From Annulohypoxylon bovei var. microspora (lineage: Eukaryota; Ascomycota; Sordariomycetes; Xylariales; Hypoxylaceae): a stretch of 64,000 bases of DNA. How positions within the stretch are numbered: the stretch's first letter is position 1; every line of letters begins with the position of its first letter. The stretch covers positions 180,175 to 244,174 of the forward strand of contig MU405264.1 of assembly GCA_022836615.1 (NCBI GenBank), written 5' to 3'. Below are positions 49,317-59,936 of this stretch, piece after piece. The notes under the pieces are model-generated. The model made no database searches, was not told where the DNA came from, and saw nothing but the letters and a program-made list of their open reading frames with translations. Made by a program: the position numbers and the translations under genes.

Positions 49317-50560
49317 CTATTTTTCGCCCCTCAGCCGCCTAACTTCCAAGTTCTTGGAGGCGAATCCGTGGCCGGTAAGAGGCAGCTCTCTCTTCTTGAA
49401 CTCCTCCTCGATGAGCTTGAACCGCCCGACCATCTTCTCCTTGTCGCCGCGCGTGATGCGCTTGGTGGCCACGAACACGTTCGGCAGCTGCACGAGATCC
49501 TGCCGGGTTTCCTGGATCTCTTGAGTCAGGGTCCTCGGCTTCGGCTGCTTCTGGACTACGTATAGGAGCGTCTTGACGTCGGTGATACCCGATATCTGGG
49601 AGTCCTGGACGAGATGGCCGGTGAGCTGGAAGATCCGCTTTGTGACCTGGAGCCTGTGTTAGCCTGGTATCCTATACTTAGGGGAAGGGGTATTTGTGAG
49701 ATGGCGCAACTTACAGCGAACTTGATTCGGGGGTCAGACAGCGAGGCTGCTTTCCAGCCGTCACCCCAGGCCTCTCTATGCTTCTCCGCTCTCCTAACCG
49801 AGGGCGCCGGCCTGTCCTCAGCAATCTCTTCATCCCCATACTCCTCCTCGGGCTCAGTAGCCTCATACACCTCCTTCACGTTCTCAGCAGCCTGCTCCCC
49901 CCGCAGCGCCCCCAGCACCGCCTCCACGTCGCCAGTCAACTTCACCGCGCCGCCCGCCTCAACGGCAACCTCGACTTCGAAAACGCGCCTCATCTCGGCG
50001 TCGCCGGCCACCGGCCACTTAGCCACGAGCGCCTCCTCGCGGCCCGCCTGCCGCAGCGCGAAGGCCTCGACCACGGCGCGCCGCACCGTGGCCTCCATGA
50101 CGGCGGGGTGGACCGCCCTGCGGCGCGGGCGGAAGCTGACGAAGTCGGCCGACTGCGGCCAGTGGTCGTAGGACTCCCACCACCGCGCGGTGCCGCCGAC
50201 GACCTCGAGCCCCTCGTCCGTCATCGCGGGCTCGTAGCCGCGGCTCGTGATCTCGTCGGCGCGCTCCGCGTGCAGGCGCCGCCGCGGCGGCGGGGTGAAG
50301 GTCGTCCACTGCTGCTCCTCCTCAGAGTCTGAAGGTTCTGAGTTCTGCGGTTGCTCGATCTCGGAGTTAGGCCGTTTCTCTGTCGAGTAGAGCCGTGCGA
50401 ACGCAGTGCGTTGCAGGCTTGTTGGTATGGGTCTGCGGGACGAGGCCGAGGTGTGCGGGGAGGATGCGGACGGGGGTTGTCCGACTAGAGGCGCAATTGT
50501 GGAGCGGGTGAGTGAGGCAGATAGGCCGGATGGCTGTCGCAGTCGCGGTATTCGTCGCAT
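49317..50560 (-). CDS. Mitochondrial large ribosomal subunit protein mL50
   Basis: A component of the mitochondrial 54S/39S ribosomal subunit, L50 family. Exons 50560-49715 and 49646-49317 give 391 aa. The N-terminus is Arg/Ser/Pro-rich without acidic residues (MRRIPRLRQPSGLSASLTRS), as for a mitochondrial targeting sequence. The L50 signature lies in the conserved C-terminal third around the 68-nt intron: SLSDPRIKFA joined to VTKRIFQLTGHLVQDSQISGI (split here as IKFA|VTKRIF), then LPNVFVATKRITRGDKEKMVGRF. Exon 1 is extremely GC-rich, creating long antisense shadow frames. The call rests on the C-terminal domain and targeting sequence; the long acidic middle (~residues 60-260) is not conserved in my recognition. 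Confidence 0.85.
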
Positions 50561-50959
50561 TGTGGCTAATTGATTCCCCGAATGTGAAAATCAGGTCGTT
50601 TGGGTGTCGCAATAATTCGATATCGGTAGCTTGATATTGAAGGTACGCACTTTTTCACGTTTAGGTAATCTACAGGGGTTCGCCGCGCCAAGCCGCGAAT
50701 TTATGGGTCACTGCTCCAGCCACGGGAGGCTGGAGGACGCTAGAGAGATACGTACCTTATCGGACTGTGCATATCGAGGGCCTCGTCATTCGAATTGAAG
50801 CTTCAACATCTACGAACAAATACTAGCTAGCATACCACGATCTCGAGAAAGACGTTTGTTCGATTCCCCTTGAACGGCTCTAGGTGGCTTTCTTTATGCT
50901 ATGTCCAGGCGAGCTCGCCAGTTGCGACATATAATATATGGCCATTCGATGATAGCGAC
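50561..50959. other. Divergent promoter region
   Basis: About 400 bases between mL50 (minus) and the small membrane protein (plus). A frame open upstream of 50960 begins only at a TTG and is not used. No other feature is seen. Confidence 0.6.
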
Positions 50960-51595
50960 ATGATGCGACTTCACCTCTCTCTACTCCTGATAGGAGTCCT
51001 CGTCTCCTACGTCGCCGCAGCTAGTAAGCTATTGTACCCCTATACCCTATCTCCACCCGCCTCGTACCATCCACGACCTCCTACTCCAATCCACAGAGCT
51101 AACCTATCCGCAGCCGCCCCAACCTTCTGCAAATGCACGTGCTTCAAGAACAGCACGCTGATCCAGCTGGGGCCGCAAGGCGACAACCCGAACACGTTCG
51201 AGAGCGCGCACTCGGCCGCGGACCCGCCGACGCCGCCTCCCTCCTCGCAAGCCCTGCTCTCGCGCTCCCTCGCCAACCCCGAGAAGCGCGCGGCCTCGGC
51301 CTCCTGCACGCAGTGCACGCGGGCCTTCTGCCTGTCGCAGCACCTGCCCATCTGCAAGGACGCGGAGGAGAACGACGACGTGGTGGCCATGTGCTTCCAG
51401 CGCGACAGCCGCAAGGACCAGATCATCGTGTGGGGGTTCATCCTCGGCACGACGGGGCTATTGGGCTGGGCCGCCGCGAGGCGCGTCGTCGAGTTTCGCG
51501 ACGGGAAGAAGGGCGCCGCGCTCGGGGCGGGGAGTGGGAGTGGCAGAGGCCAGGATAGGGGGGTGTATATGCCGGTTGGGAGGGATGGTACGTAG
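50960..51595 (+). CDS. Small Cys-rich type I membrane protein, function unknown
   Basis: 211 aa. An N-terminal signal peptide (MMRLHLSLLLIGVLVSYVAAAS) is followed by a lumenal or extracellular Pro/Ser-rich domain with eight Cys in two groups (FCKCTCF near 58-62; SCTQCTRAFC, CK and CF near 115-150). One transmembrane helix (IIVWGFILGTTGLLGWAAA) comes next, then a short basic, Gly-rich cytosolic tail. Proteins with this TCKCTCF...CxxCxxxFC layout recur in filamentous ascomycetes, but I cannot name a function. The ATG at 50960 is the first in frame that gives a clean signal peptide. The coding region is very GC-rich from 51130 onwards. Confidence 0.8.
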   Translation: MMRLHLSLLLIGVLVSYVAAASKLLYPYTLSPPASYHPRPPTPIHRANLSAAAPTFCKCTCFKNSTLIQLGPQGDNPNTFESAHSAADPPTPPPSSQALLSRSLANPEKRAASASCTQCTRAFCLSQHLPICKDAEENDDVVAMCFQRDSRKDQIIVWGFILGTTGLLGWAAARRVVEFRDGKKGAALGAGSGSGRGQDRGVYMPVGRDGT

Positions 51596-52147
51596 GGATT
51601 GAGGACCCGATGAAGAAGAAGATGGGAAGATATATTGGTCCTTCGAGCTGTACGAGTGGGTTTGGCTTGAATTTCGAGGCTCGGCGTTGAAAAATGGCGT
51701 TGGGACGCAAGGGAGGGGCGGTATACTACCAATTTTCGTATATACTGCCCAGTCCTTATTCTATACTACTAGATACCTAGATACCAGGAACAGATTCATT
51801 ACCCAAGGTAGAGGTATCGCGCACTCTATCGCCCGCGACTATGCTAAAACTAAGCTGGGTCTAGAGGGCAAGGAGAAATCATATGCGTTCGTCTGAATTT
51901 TATAGTAGCCTATGGGTTTTATAACCAAACGCCTAATGCCTTTTTTGGGGGTTTCCTCCCGATCACAAATTCCCAAGATCGTTGCTGAACTGACGAATCT
52001 CAGATATCACACACCTACGACAGAGTCTACCCTCCCAAATGCGTTTTAATGCTTTGTTTTCACTAACTGCCTTCATTCGGAAAAAGATGCCAAATGATCA
52101 CGTGGATCCAAGTGGTAAACACTACCAACCATGTTTCTTTTGCATAA
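51596..52147. other. Convergent 3' intergenic region
   Basis: Spacer between the membrane protein gene (plus) and DAHP synthase (minus) 3' ends. No gene is supported. Confidence 0.7.
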
Positions 52148-53563
52148 TTATTCCTCCTCTAGGAGAGTAGCCTTGGGTTCTTGGCCGTTGCTATTCGGGG
52201 CTCCGTTCTTCTCTCGGCGAGCACGGACCGCAGCTGCTAGGTCCTCGAGCACTTGAATTGTCGAGTCCCAATCGATACAGGCGTCGGTGATGCTCACGCC
52301 CTTCTTCAATGCGGAAGGTCCCTCGGCAGGAACTTTCTGGTTGCCCTCGTTGATGTTGGACTCGATCATGACTCCGATAATAGCCTTCTCTCCTTCTTTG
52401 AGTTGGTCACCGATGACCTTGGCAACCTTGGGTTGGTTTCGGTGGTCCTTGTTTGAGTTACCTATCCCGATGTTAGCTTGGTCTCGGGCGTGTCATGTGA
52501 TAGAGCGCAACCTACCGTGCGAGCAGTCGACCATGATGGCCAGCTTCTGTCCCTTCTTGATCAAAGTTTGCTTGGCATCCTGGATGCTGACTTTGTCGAA
52601 GTTGGTACCCTTGGTGCCTCCCCTGAGGATGACGAAGCCGTGCTCATTCCCCTTGGTTCTCGTGATGGCAGCCAGACCCTGTTTGGTCACGCCCATGAAG
52701 TGATGCTTAGAGGCCGCCGCTCCTATGGCGTCAATGGCAACATTCAGGTTTCCATCGGTGCCGTTCTTGAAGCCAATTGGGAAGGAGAGACCCGACGCAA
52801 GTTCACGATGTAGCTGTGATTCGGTGGTACGAGCACCGATGGCACCGACCGAGATGAAGTCTGCCAAGAACTGAGGAGAGATGGTATCCAGCATCTCACT
52901 GGCGATGGGCATGCCGACGTTGGTTAGGTCGCCGAACATCTGTCGCGATATACGAAGGCCCTTGTTAATCTTGAAGCTGTTGTCGATGTCCGGGTCGTTG
53001 ATGAGACCTTTCCAGCCTACGGTGGTCCGCGGCTTCTCGAGGTAAGCGCGCATGATAATGCACAGATCATCCGATAGCTTCTCGGAGAGCGTCTTCAGAC
53101 GTTGAGCGTACTCAAGGGCGATAGCCGGATCGTGGATAGAACAGGGACCGACCACGACCAAGAGACGATCACTGCGGCCCATGATGATGGCAACAGCATC
53201 TCTCCGGCCCTTAACCACTGTCTGCAAGGACGCATCGGTCATTGGGATCTCAGATATGAGCAATGCCGGAGGGATAAGAGGGTCTTGGCCCAAGACTGCG
53301 GTTTCCAAGCACATCAGCATCTTGTCTTTTGTTTAGGGATCGTTTCCTTTGTAACACAATGTAGCTCGAGGATATAAATTTATGTAGGACTAGAGGGAGG
53401 ACAAATGATCTCGAGTAACATAAGAGACGGAATTACTCATAGTTGAAATACAAAAGAGTAATATGAGATTGATGAGTGCCGAGTAAAATTCAGAATGTTG
53501 TTTGCTGTCTCACTTACCTCTCATATCGTCAGCCACGAGCGGCGCCATGTCGACTCCTGGCAT
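52148..53563 (-). CDS. 3-deoxy-7-phosphoheptulonate (DAHP) synthase, Aro3/Aro4 type
   Basis: Condenses phosphoenolpyruvate and erythrose-4-phosphate, the first step of the shikimate pathway, in the cytosol. Exons 53563-53518, 53325-52516 and 52461-52148 give 389 aa. Type I motifs: VVVGPCSIHDP, IIMRAYLEKPRTTVGWKGL, GARTTESQLHRELASGLS, PIGFKNGTDG, VTKQGLAAI and MVDCSHGNSNKDH (the last created by splicing a 54-nt intron). The first exon encodes only 15 residues, before a 192-nt intron with an atypical AAAAG acceptor. The C-terminus carries a ~20-residue tail beyond the usual end. Whether it is the Phe- or Tyr-inhibited isozyme is not decided here. A TGAGTCA site lies 178 nt upstream of the ATG. 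Confidence 0.95.
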
Positions 53564-55117
53564 TTTGTGGTGAATAGATGAAAAGGATCACGAGTGATTG
53601 GTTAGGAGATAGGTGAATTCAAGTGTAGGGGTTGAGCAACACAGCAACCGTTGTTGTTTGCTTCGGACGACCCGAGCAACGGATAAGTGCGTGATGCGTT
53701 ATGAAAGAGCCGTGGTTTCTATGGCAAAGCGGTCTCGAGGTGAGTCAGACTCGCTTGAAAGAAAAAAAATTCAAGGAGAAGAGTTTGCAAAAGCGTTTTC
53801 TTCCTTGACCCCTAATTTCTAATTTTTTTGGTTCCCGATTCCGGTCTCGTACTTTTCGGTTCTCGAATCCTTCAGCTCCTTATATAGATAATGGTGTAGT
53901 GAGTATTAAAGCAACCCAAAATATGCAAGACGGACCGTTGTAAAGGAGTTACTACGAAGGTAACTATGACGAGGTTTGTATACCTAGCATGAGGTGAAGA
54001 ATAAAAGGTATGAAGGTTAAAGGTTCAGGGTTGGTTAGCTGGTTACTAACAATTCTGATGACTCTGATAGGTTGAAGGACGTAAATCTAGCCCATTCATA
54101 GCGGAGCAGGGATGGCGCAAGCTGCGAAGGCGGGCTTGGTGGGGTGTGAATTGATGGAGGGGTACGAACGGTACGTACCTAGGTACCTAAGTCGTACTCG
54201 ACTTCACCTAATACTTGACCCAATTAGGCATTACCTAGGTAGGTGATGATAATCTTGTTCTTTAATCCTCCATTCTGAAAACTTTTTTTCCCCTCAGTCC
54301 TCCGTACACTTCTCCTTTCTACATCACGAACCACCAACCACCAACCACATCCATTGGATATCATCCTCGCATCATAAGATACACGGCGCATTGGGAATGC
54401 ACCAATAGTTATCAAACTTTACCACACCGCCCCATAAGGCCCCGTGGAGTTTTACTGCTATGTTACTGGTTGTCCCTAAATTTCTCAGAACAGCTTACGC
54501 CTCACTGTCTCTTGCATGAAGTCTGTTCAAGTCATCATGTCTACAAGAAAAAGAAATAAAATTACTTTCTTACCTAAGTAGAAATCCCCCACCATTTCAA
54601 CGAGCTTCTCATTCTTGTTCATATTCATGTTATCACCATTGGGCGTATGAGGGGTTTGATTGGGATCATGACTTAAGATCGTGACTTAAGTGGTAGGAAT
54701 ACCTAGTATAGGCAGGTAACTAAATCGGCAAGGTGGAGTCACGTCTTTGGCCTCAGACAGTGGCCGAGACATATTTCACCATATACGATCTCTCTTCATT
54801 GTATAAATTGTGTCAATTGAATTCATTCTTGCTTGTATATTCAATGCCACTCTAGACCCTGTTATGACTTCAGCCCCCTTTCTCGGTTCTTCCCCAGATT
54901 TATCAAATAAGGCCATGCCGTCCCAGATTGAGTATTCAGGAACCAGCCCTACGGCTAAATTGCAAGATTCCAATAGGGCAAAATAGATGCGGAGGTATAT
55001 TATCCGTCACCTTAACCCGAGGTCTAAGGTATATCTCATGACAATAAAGATCCAAGTTGCCGCCATGGATCCCTCCTCTATGCCTTGGCGTTTCTCTCTT
55101 TATCAGTCGTCGTCAGT
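53564..55117. other. Divergent intergenic region between DAHP synthase and the SGNH hydrolase
   Basis: 1.55 kb with no supported gene. It contains the TGAGTCA site and TAGGTACCTA-type motifs at about 54175-54192 and 54234-54244. Confidence 0.6.
53741..53747. promoter_or_regulatory. TGAGTCA site (Gcn4/CPC1-type) upstream of DAHP synthase
   Basis: An exact match to the TGA(C/G)TCA element of the general amino-acid control activator Gcn4/CPC1, 178 nt upstream of the DAHP synthase start. Amino-acid biosynthetic genes are the classic targets, so the context supports function. Confidence 0.6.
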
Positions 55118-56568
55118 ATGGCCTCCATGTCGTCGAACTCGCTGAGAAGCCTCAGCTTCAAGTTCTCTATTCTCACCACATGGCTATTGTGGTTGAGTTT
55201 ATCCGCTACTGCACGCCCTACTTGCCATGTCGAGCGTCAGGACGAGGACTCACATTGGGTAGCAACATGGGTCTCGATGCCACAGCTAGTGGAACCCAAT
55301 AACATGCCTCCCTCTCCATTTGTATGTTATGCTCCTATTTGGCAGCTTGTGGATCAACCATCTAATCGTAGACATAGTCGGGCTCAGCTGCATTCAAGGA
55401 TGCTACTCTTCGCCAAACGCTACACCTGTCTATCGGTGCGGAGAGGCTTCGTTTCCAGATCTCCAACACCTTTGGCGGCAGTGACCTTCCCATCACGGAA
55501 GCCTCCGTAGCCCTTCCAACCGATGGCAAAACTGGCGTCGATGGCATCGACGCGACAACATTGAAAGCTCTCACGTTCAATGGTTCTACTTCAGTCACCG
55601 TCCCTAGGGGTCAAGTTGCCTACTCAGACCCGGTCGATTTTAAAGTTGACCCCCAGGGCACAATTACAGTCAGCTTGTATTCGCAACCTGGCCAGTCTGG
55701 AAGCAGCATTACTGGACATCCGGGAAGCCGAACCACTTCGTTCATGCAGCAAGGCAACCATCTAAATGCCTCGACCGTCACAGGAGCGAGCACGGCGCAC
55801 TGGTACTTCCTTACCGCCGTCGAGGCCTGGGCTCCAAAGACGACTGCCGCTTTGGTGATTCTTGGCGACAGCATTACGGATGGACGTGGAAGTACTGACA
55901 ATGCTAATAATCGGTACGTTTATAATCTACCTCCTAATTGGAAATCCCATTAATAACCCCTTAGTTGGCCCGATCTACTTTTGGCGAGAATGCAGAAAGA
56001 AGGAATCACCGACGTTTCTGTGTGCAACCAAGCAGCAGGCGGCAACACCGTTCTTAGCGGTGGTCTCGGCCCGCCACTCATGCAGCGGTACAAGCGAGAT
56101 CTTCTCACCACCGCCGGCGTCAAGTACGCACTCATCTTCGAGGGAGTAAACGACATTGGAGGCTCATCTACCGACTCGGGGACGCAGTCACGTATCGGAA
56201 CCAGTCTCGAGTCGTCCTTCAAGACCATCGCTACCGAAGCCAAGGCAGCTGGGATAACCGTATTCGGAGCGACGATCACCCCGTTCGGCGGAAGTGGACA
56301 GAGCTACAGCAACCCGACTCGAGACTCAACAAGGCAGTCGGTCAACAAGTGGATTCTAGGAGGTGGCGATGGTAGCTTCGTTGCGACGATCGACTTCGCT
56401 AAGATCGTGGCCAATCCCTCGAATGCGGCTAACTTGGCTACTCAGTACGATGGCGGCGATCACTTACATCCTAATGTTGCCGGGTACCAAGCGATTGCCG
56501 ACCAGTTCCCCCTGGAAATCTTTAAGGGGAACGCTACCACGTATAAGAAACATATCTACTCAAACTAG
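55118..56568 (+). CDS. Secreted SGNH/GDSL-family hydrolase
   Basis: A predicted extracellular esterase or acylhydrolase. Exons 55118-55321, 55378-55913 and 55965-56568 give 447 aa. A signal sequence (core FSILTTWLLWLSLSATA) is followed by HWVATWVSMPQ, then an N-terminal beta-rich domain (ATLRQTLHLSIGAERLRFQ, ITEASVALP). The catalytic domain has block I LGDSITDGRGS with the nucleophilic Ser (near 240), block II Gly (NQAAGGNTVLSGG), block III GVNDIGG (Asn) and block V DHLHPNVAGY (Asp and His), so all catalytic residues are present. Splicing of both introns (56 and 51 nt) is required to join PSPF to SGSAAFKD and NNR to WPDLLLARM. The layout resembles rhamnogalacturonan-acetylesterase-like and other fungal secreted SGNH enzymes; the substrate is unknown. 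Confidence 0.93.
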
Positions 56569-57035
56569 CTAGCTAACTAGATAGGGCGCGTTATATATAT
56601 GACGTTGGTCTAGTAATCGATAAAATCGCGCTCACTTCGAGTCTTCCATTGCAAGCTTAACAGTTAATACTAGACTTAAAGTCAATATTTTGCTTTTGAA
56701 AGATGAATATTCAACGTTCCTAACCTAGGGCCGAGTCATCAGTTATCAGATAAAAACGATCATAAGTTTCCTCTTTTGAGGAGTGTTACGAAGGCGAAGT
56801 AAAAATTTACGCGAGGAATCATTCCAAAACAATATGATAAAAGTCATGTAAAGGAGTCACAATAGCCAATTTTAGCCACACAAAGAGAATAGGATTAATG
56901 ACAGTTACTTCAGTTCAATGTTCGGCTAGTGTCAACTGGGAACATGTGACTTGTAATACGGGTGTTGTTTCCTAACAGTTGAGTTATTTAGTGATAGACG
57001 GTACTATTCAATAACTCTGTAGGGACTTGTCAGAG

Positions 57036-57042
57036 TATAAAG
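57036..57042 (+). promoter_or_regulatory. TATA box (TATAAAG) of the 66-aa ORF
   Basis: TATAAAG about 120 nt upstream of the 57159 ATG, followed by an A/C-rich purine-poor leader as in fungal 5' UTRs. Confidence 0.5.
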
Positions 57043-57094
57043 GGGTAACTAAACTAGCTAGACGCAATATTTAGACACTCAAATCTTTGAACAC

Positions 57095-57145
57095 ATGCAA
57101 ATAAACACACACACATATACACATACACAAAACCAAAGCATTTAA
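57095..57145 (+). promoter_or_regulatory. Short upstream ORF in the leader of the 66-aa ORF
   Basis: ATG at 57095 opens a 16-codon frame (MQINTHTYTHTQNQSI) ending in TAA at 57143-57145, 13 nt before the main ATG. It could limit translation of the small membrane protein. Confidence 0.4.
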
Positions 57146-57158
57146 CTTGAACGTCAAA

Positions 57159-57359
57159 ATGGGTTTCTTATTGTTCATTCTTGCCGCTATACTCGCTTTT
57201 ATCCCGGGAGGATTCCGGTTAACGTTCATGTTTATTTTCCTCCTCATCAAAATATCCGTGTGCCTTTATATCTTAAAGCGTATTCTTCAGCTCATTATCT
57301 CCATTGAAGAAACGTCCCTTGCTGTTTCGGTTGCAGTAACTAACTCTCTAATGGCGTAG
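57159..57359 (+). CDS. Candidate 66-aa two-helix membrane protein
   Basis: Starts MGFLLFILAAILAFIPGG and contains a second hydrophobic stretch (LTFMFIFLLIKISVCLYIL), then a short polar tail. Two membrane helices are therefore likely. Support for a real gene: TATAAAG 120 nt upstream, a CA-rich leader and a strong fungal initiation context (TCAAAATGG). It is not the Pmp3/proteolipid family. No homolog is recognised, and chance cannot be ruled out for a frame of this length. Confidence 0.45.
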   Translation: MGFLLFILAAILAFIPGGFRLTFMFIFLLIKISVCLYILKRILQLIISIEETSLAVSVAVTNSLMA

Positions 57360-59936
57360 TAGGCAATGACTTAACCAAAATAAGGGGTTAGCGACCTCCA
57401 GTGTTGATGTTTGATGGATGCTTAGGCAATGTTATAAGGATATGTGAATATTTAGAAGCAGAGAGATCATTGTTCGTTCAAACATATGTTTATTACTATC
57501 ATGTACCTAAGTATGTTTAAGTTACTCAAGTATAATTAATGTTTATTTTCATATATTGAACTATCAAACAACTTCTATGTATGAGTTCATAAGTGATAGA
57601 GCTTTGTTAAAGTGTTTTATTAGTTAAATCCGTGAAAGGCCTTGTATCTGGTGTACCTAACTTTTCGCAAGGGTTACGGTATACCATATTATAGGTAAGT
57701 TTTGATGAAATGGGGAGATCAAATTCGTAGCACGTATGAACTATATCTCTTTAACATGATACCGATATTTATCTTGCTTGGTAATAATGCTAGGTAGCCA
57801 ATCAAGATGAAGCTTTTGTATTAAGGAAATATTGATACTACTGTACAGTAAGCCTTTGACTTTGACAATCTAATCTTATCTCATCTGATAATTATCAACT
57901 GCATTCTGCTAGAATTACGACTTTAACTAGGTGCGTATTTTGTCGTTTTAGCTTATCCTATCTGAATGTCTTGGAGGACATGGATTGTAATATGATACTT
58001 CCTTACGGACATTATGGGAATAGTCTCTTATAGACATGATGTGATGAAAATCATAGACTCAAATCCAATACATCATTCATCATTCTGTGATTACCTCCAG
58101 GTACGAATTAACTACGATCCATTTTTGATAGATTACCTAGTTGAGGAATTTCTCTTCACTTCTAGTCTTTCTTAAACCCTCTTTCGCCTATAAGAGTCTC
58201 ACATATAAGAGGAGGGTGGAACGTGAATTACGTCCACGAAGGATGTCTGATACTAATCATCATCTTAAGAATGAGGGGTAGGTAGATAGGATATACATAT
58301 GTATGTACGTGCCACCAAGAAATAGAATCAAGGGTCAAGACATATAAGCGGGGTTTGGGGGAAACAAGATACAGAAGTCCAACAAAAGCTTGAAGAGGAG
58401 AGGATTAACATATCATAAATTACGGTGACGAAGTATTGTGGGAATAAGTGAAGAATTCCTGGCAGCAACGCATATGCGATTTCATGATTCGTATCAAGGC
58501 GATGATGAGTACCTGTAAAGCCACCTTTCTCGAAAATGGCGCCAAGGCAACTAGTCTTATCGAGTATGAGTGAAGTGTTTCCATCTTCTTATCTGTTAAC
58601 CTGCTCGTCGAATCCCTGTGGTGGTGCTATATATTATGAAGCAAATTTATGAAGCAAATCTGAAACCTACTGCCAACATGTTACTCAGCGTCAGAATCAG
58701 CGTACTGCACCACATTAATCGTGTGACATCGATTGTCTAACGGGGTACCTACATTATCTGAGTAGATTCGGCTTTTTCTTATTAACAATGATCATTGTTC
58801 GGATGCACTTGGTTCAATTTCAAAACATTCATCACTATTCAACTCACTTCTAACATGAGTACCTATGGTTAAGCTTAAACGCCTCGATGCAGAAAGTTTC
58901 CTATTCTTAAAGTTAAGGTTGTTAGTTTCCAAGTGTCAGGTGTAGCAGGTGTCAAGGAAACCTTGATGTCGGAGTCTGGTGCCACAAGGTACCACTCTAC
59001 TCAGTGGACCTTCGATATGCATAATCTGTTAATAAATACGTGCATAATACTGCTAGATGGCTTACGTACAGTAAGGAGGCTTGGGAAGCTATCCAATCGG
59101 CAAGGCTGGTGCTCTGATGATCCATTGCAAAGGAAACCCTTGTAAGAGGGTTTTCCCCACACTTACCTGGTGCTGGAACTTGGACTAGGACTTTGGGGCC
59201 ACACATTGGGACCACCATCGGCGAATTGGTTTTATTCCATCGCCAACTTTAAATCTTTGGATTCTTTCTTTAATAGGTAGGTATTTTTAGGTATACTTGG
59301 TGTACATCATATACATAGTAGAAGATTTGAGAAGATTTGGGTAGAGACTGGGGTAATTGGAAGTGGACCGAATTGGCTTTAAGCTATTTGAGGTACCCGA
59401 GGCAGTTAGAAGCTAACAAAAAGTTAACTCGTATGGAAGGAAAGGACGCTTCCCTGCTCCCCTGTCAGAAGCTTGTCAAAAAGGCTAGGTGCCTAGGTGC
59501 CTGCCAGAAGTGTCCAGCGCTCCAAGGTACGTACCAGGCGAAACCAACCATTTTAACCCGTAAGCGGCTGATCGACGACCGAAGGAACCAAGATTCCAGT
59601 TGACAATTCCCAACTTCTCTCAATTCTCATTCCCACCTCGTCATTCCCCGCCAACCCATCATCCCCGTCAACCCGCCATAGCCCTGGACTCGGACACGCC
59701 GTAAGCATAAATGATCAAGGTGGTCATCGCTTGACGAACCACCTTACCCCCGGCCTCGTGTTGTTCTGGCGTCTTTCTAAAAAATTAATTCTCGTCATCA
59801 ACTTCTACAATACATCGTCTCTTCATCAATTTTCTTATCGTCATCCACTTTTATAACCAGTACTAGGAATACTTCCCATTTTTTGCTTTCTTTCTACTTC
59901 GACGTAACTATTATTCATTATTCTCTAATCATAAAG
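57360..59936. other. 2.6-kb intergenic region
   Basis: AT-rich. Small frames at 58933 and 59337 have no support. The last 300 bases are pyrimidine-rich, as expected for the promoter and leader of the next gene. A GGTACGTACC palindrome and CTAGGTGCCTAGGTGCCTG repeat lie near 59486-59535. No RNA gene is recognised. Confidence 0.6.

Larger units (their letters stand above)
56569..57158. other. Intergenic region and leader of the small membrane protein
   Basis: AT-rich spacer. The TATA element and uORF listed separately lie near its right end. The last ~45 bases are CA-rich. Confidence 0.6.

Noticed and set aside
50845..50875. GTTCGATTCCCC resembling a tRNA B box
   Set aside because: No A box or cloverleaf is found at a suitable distance upstream.
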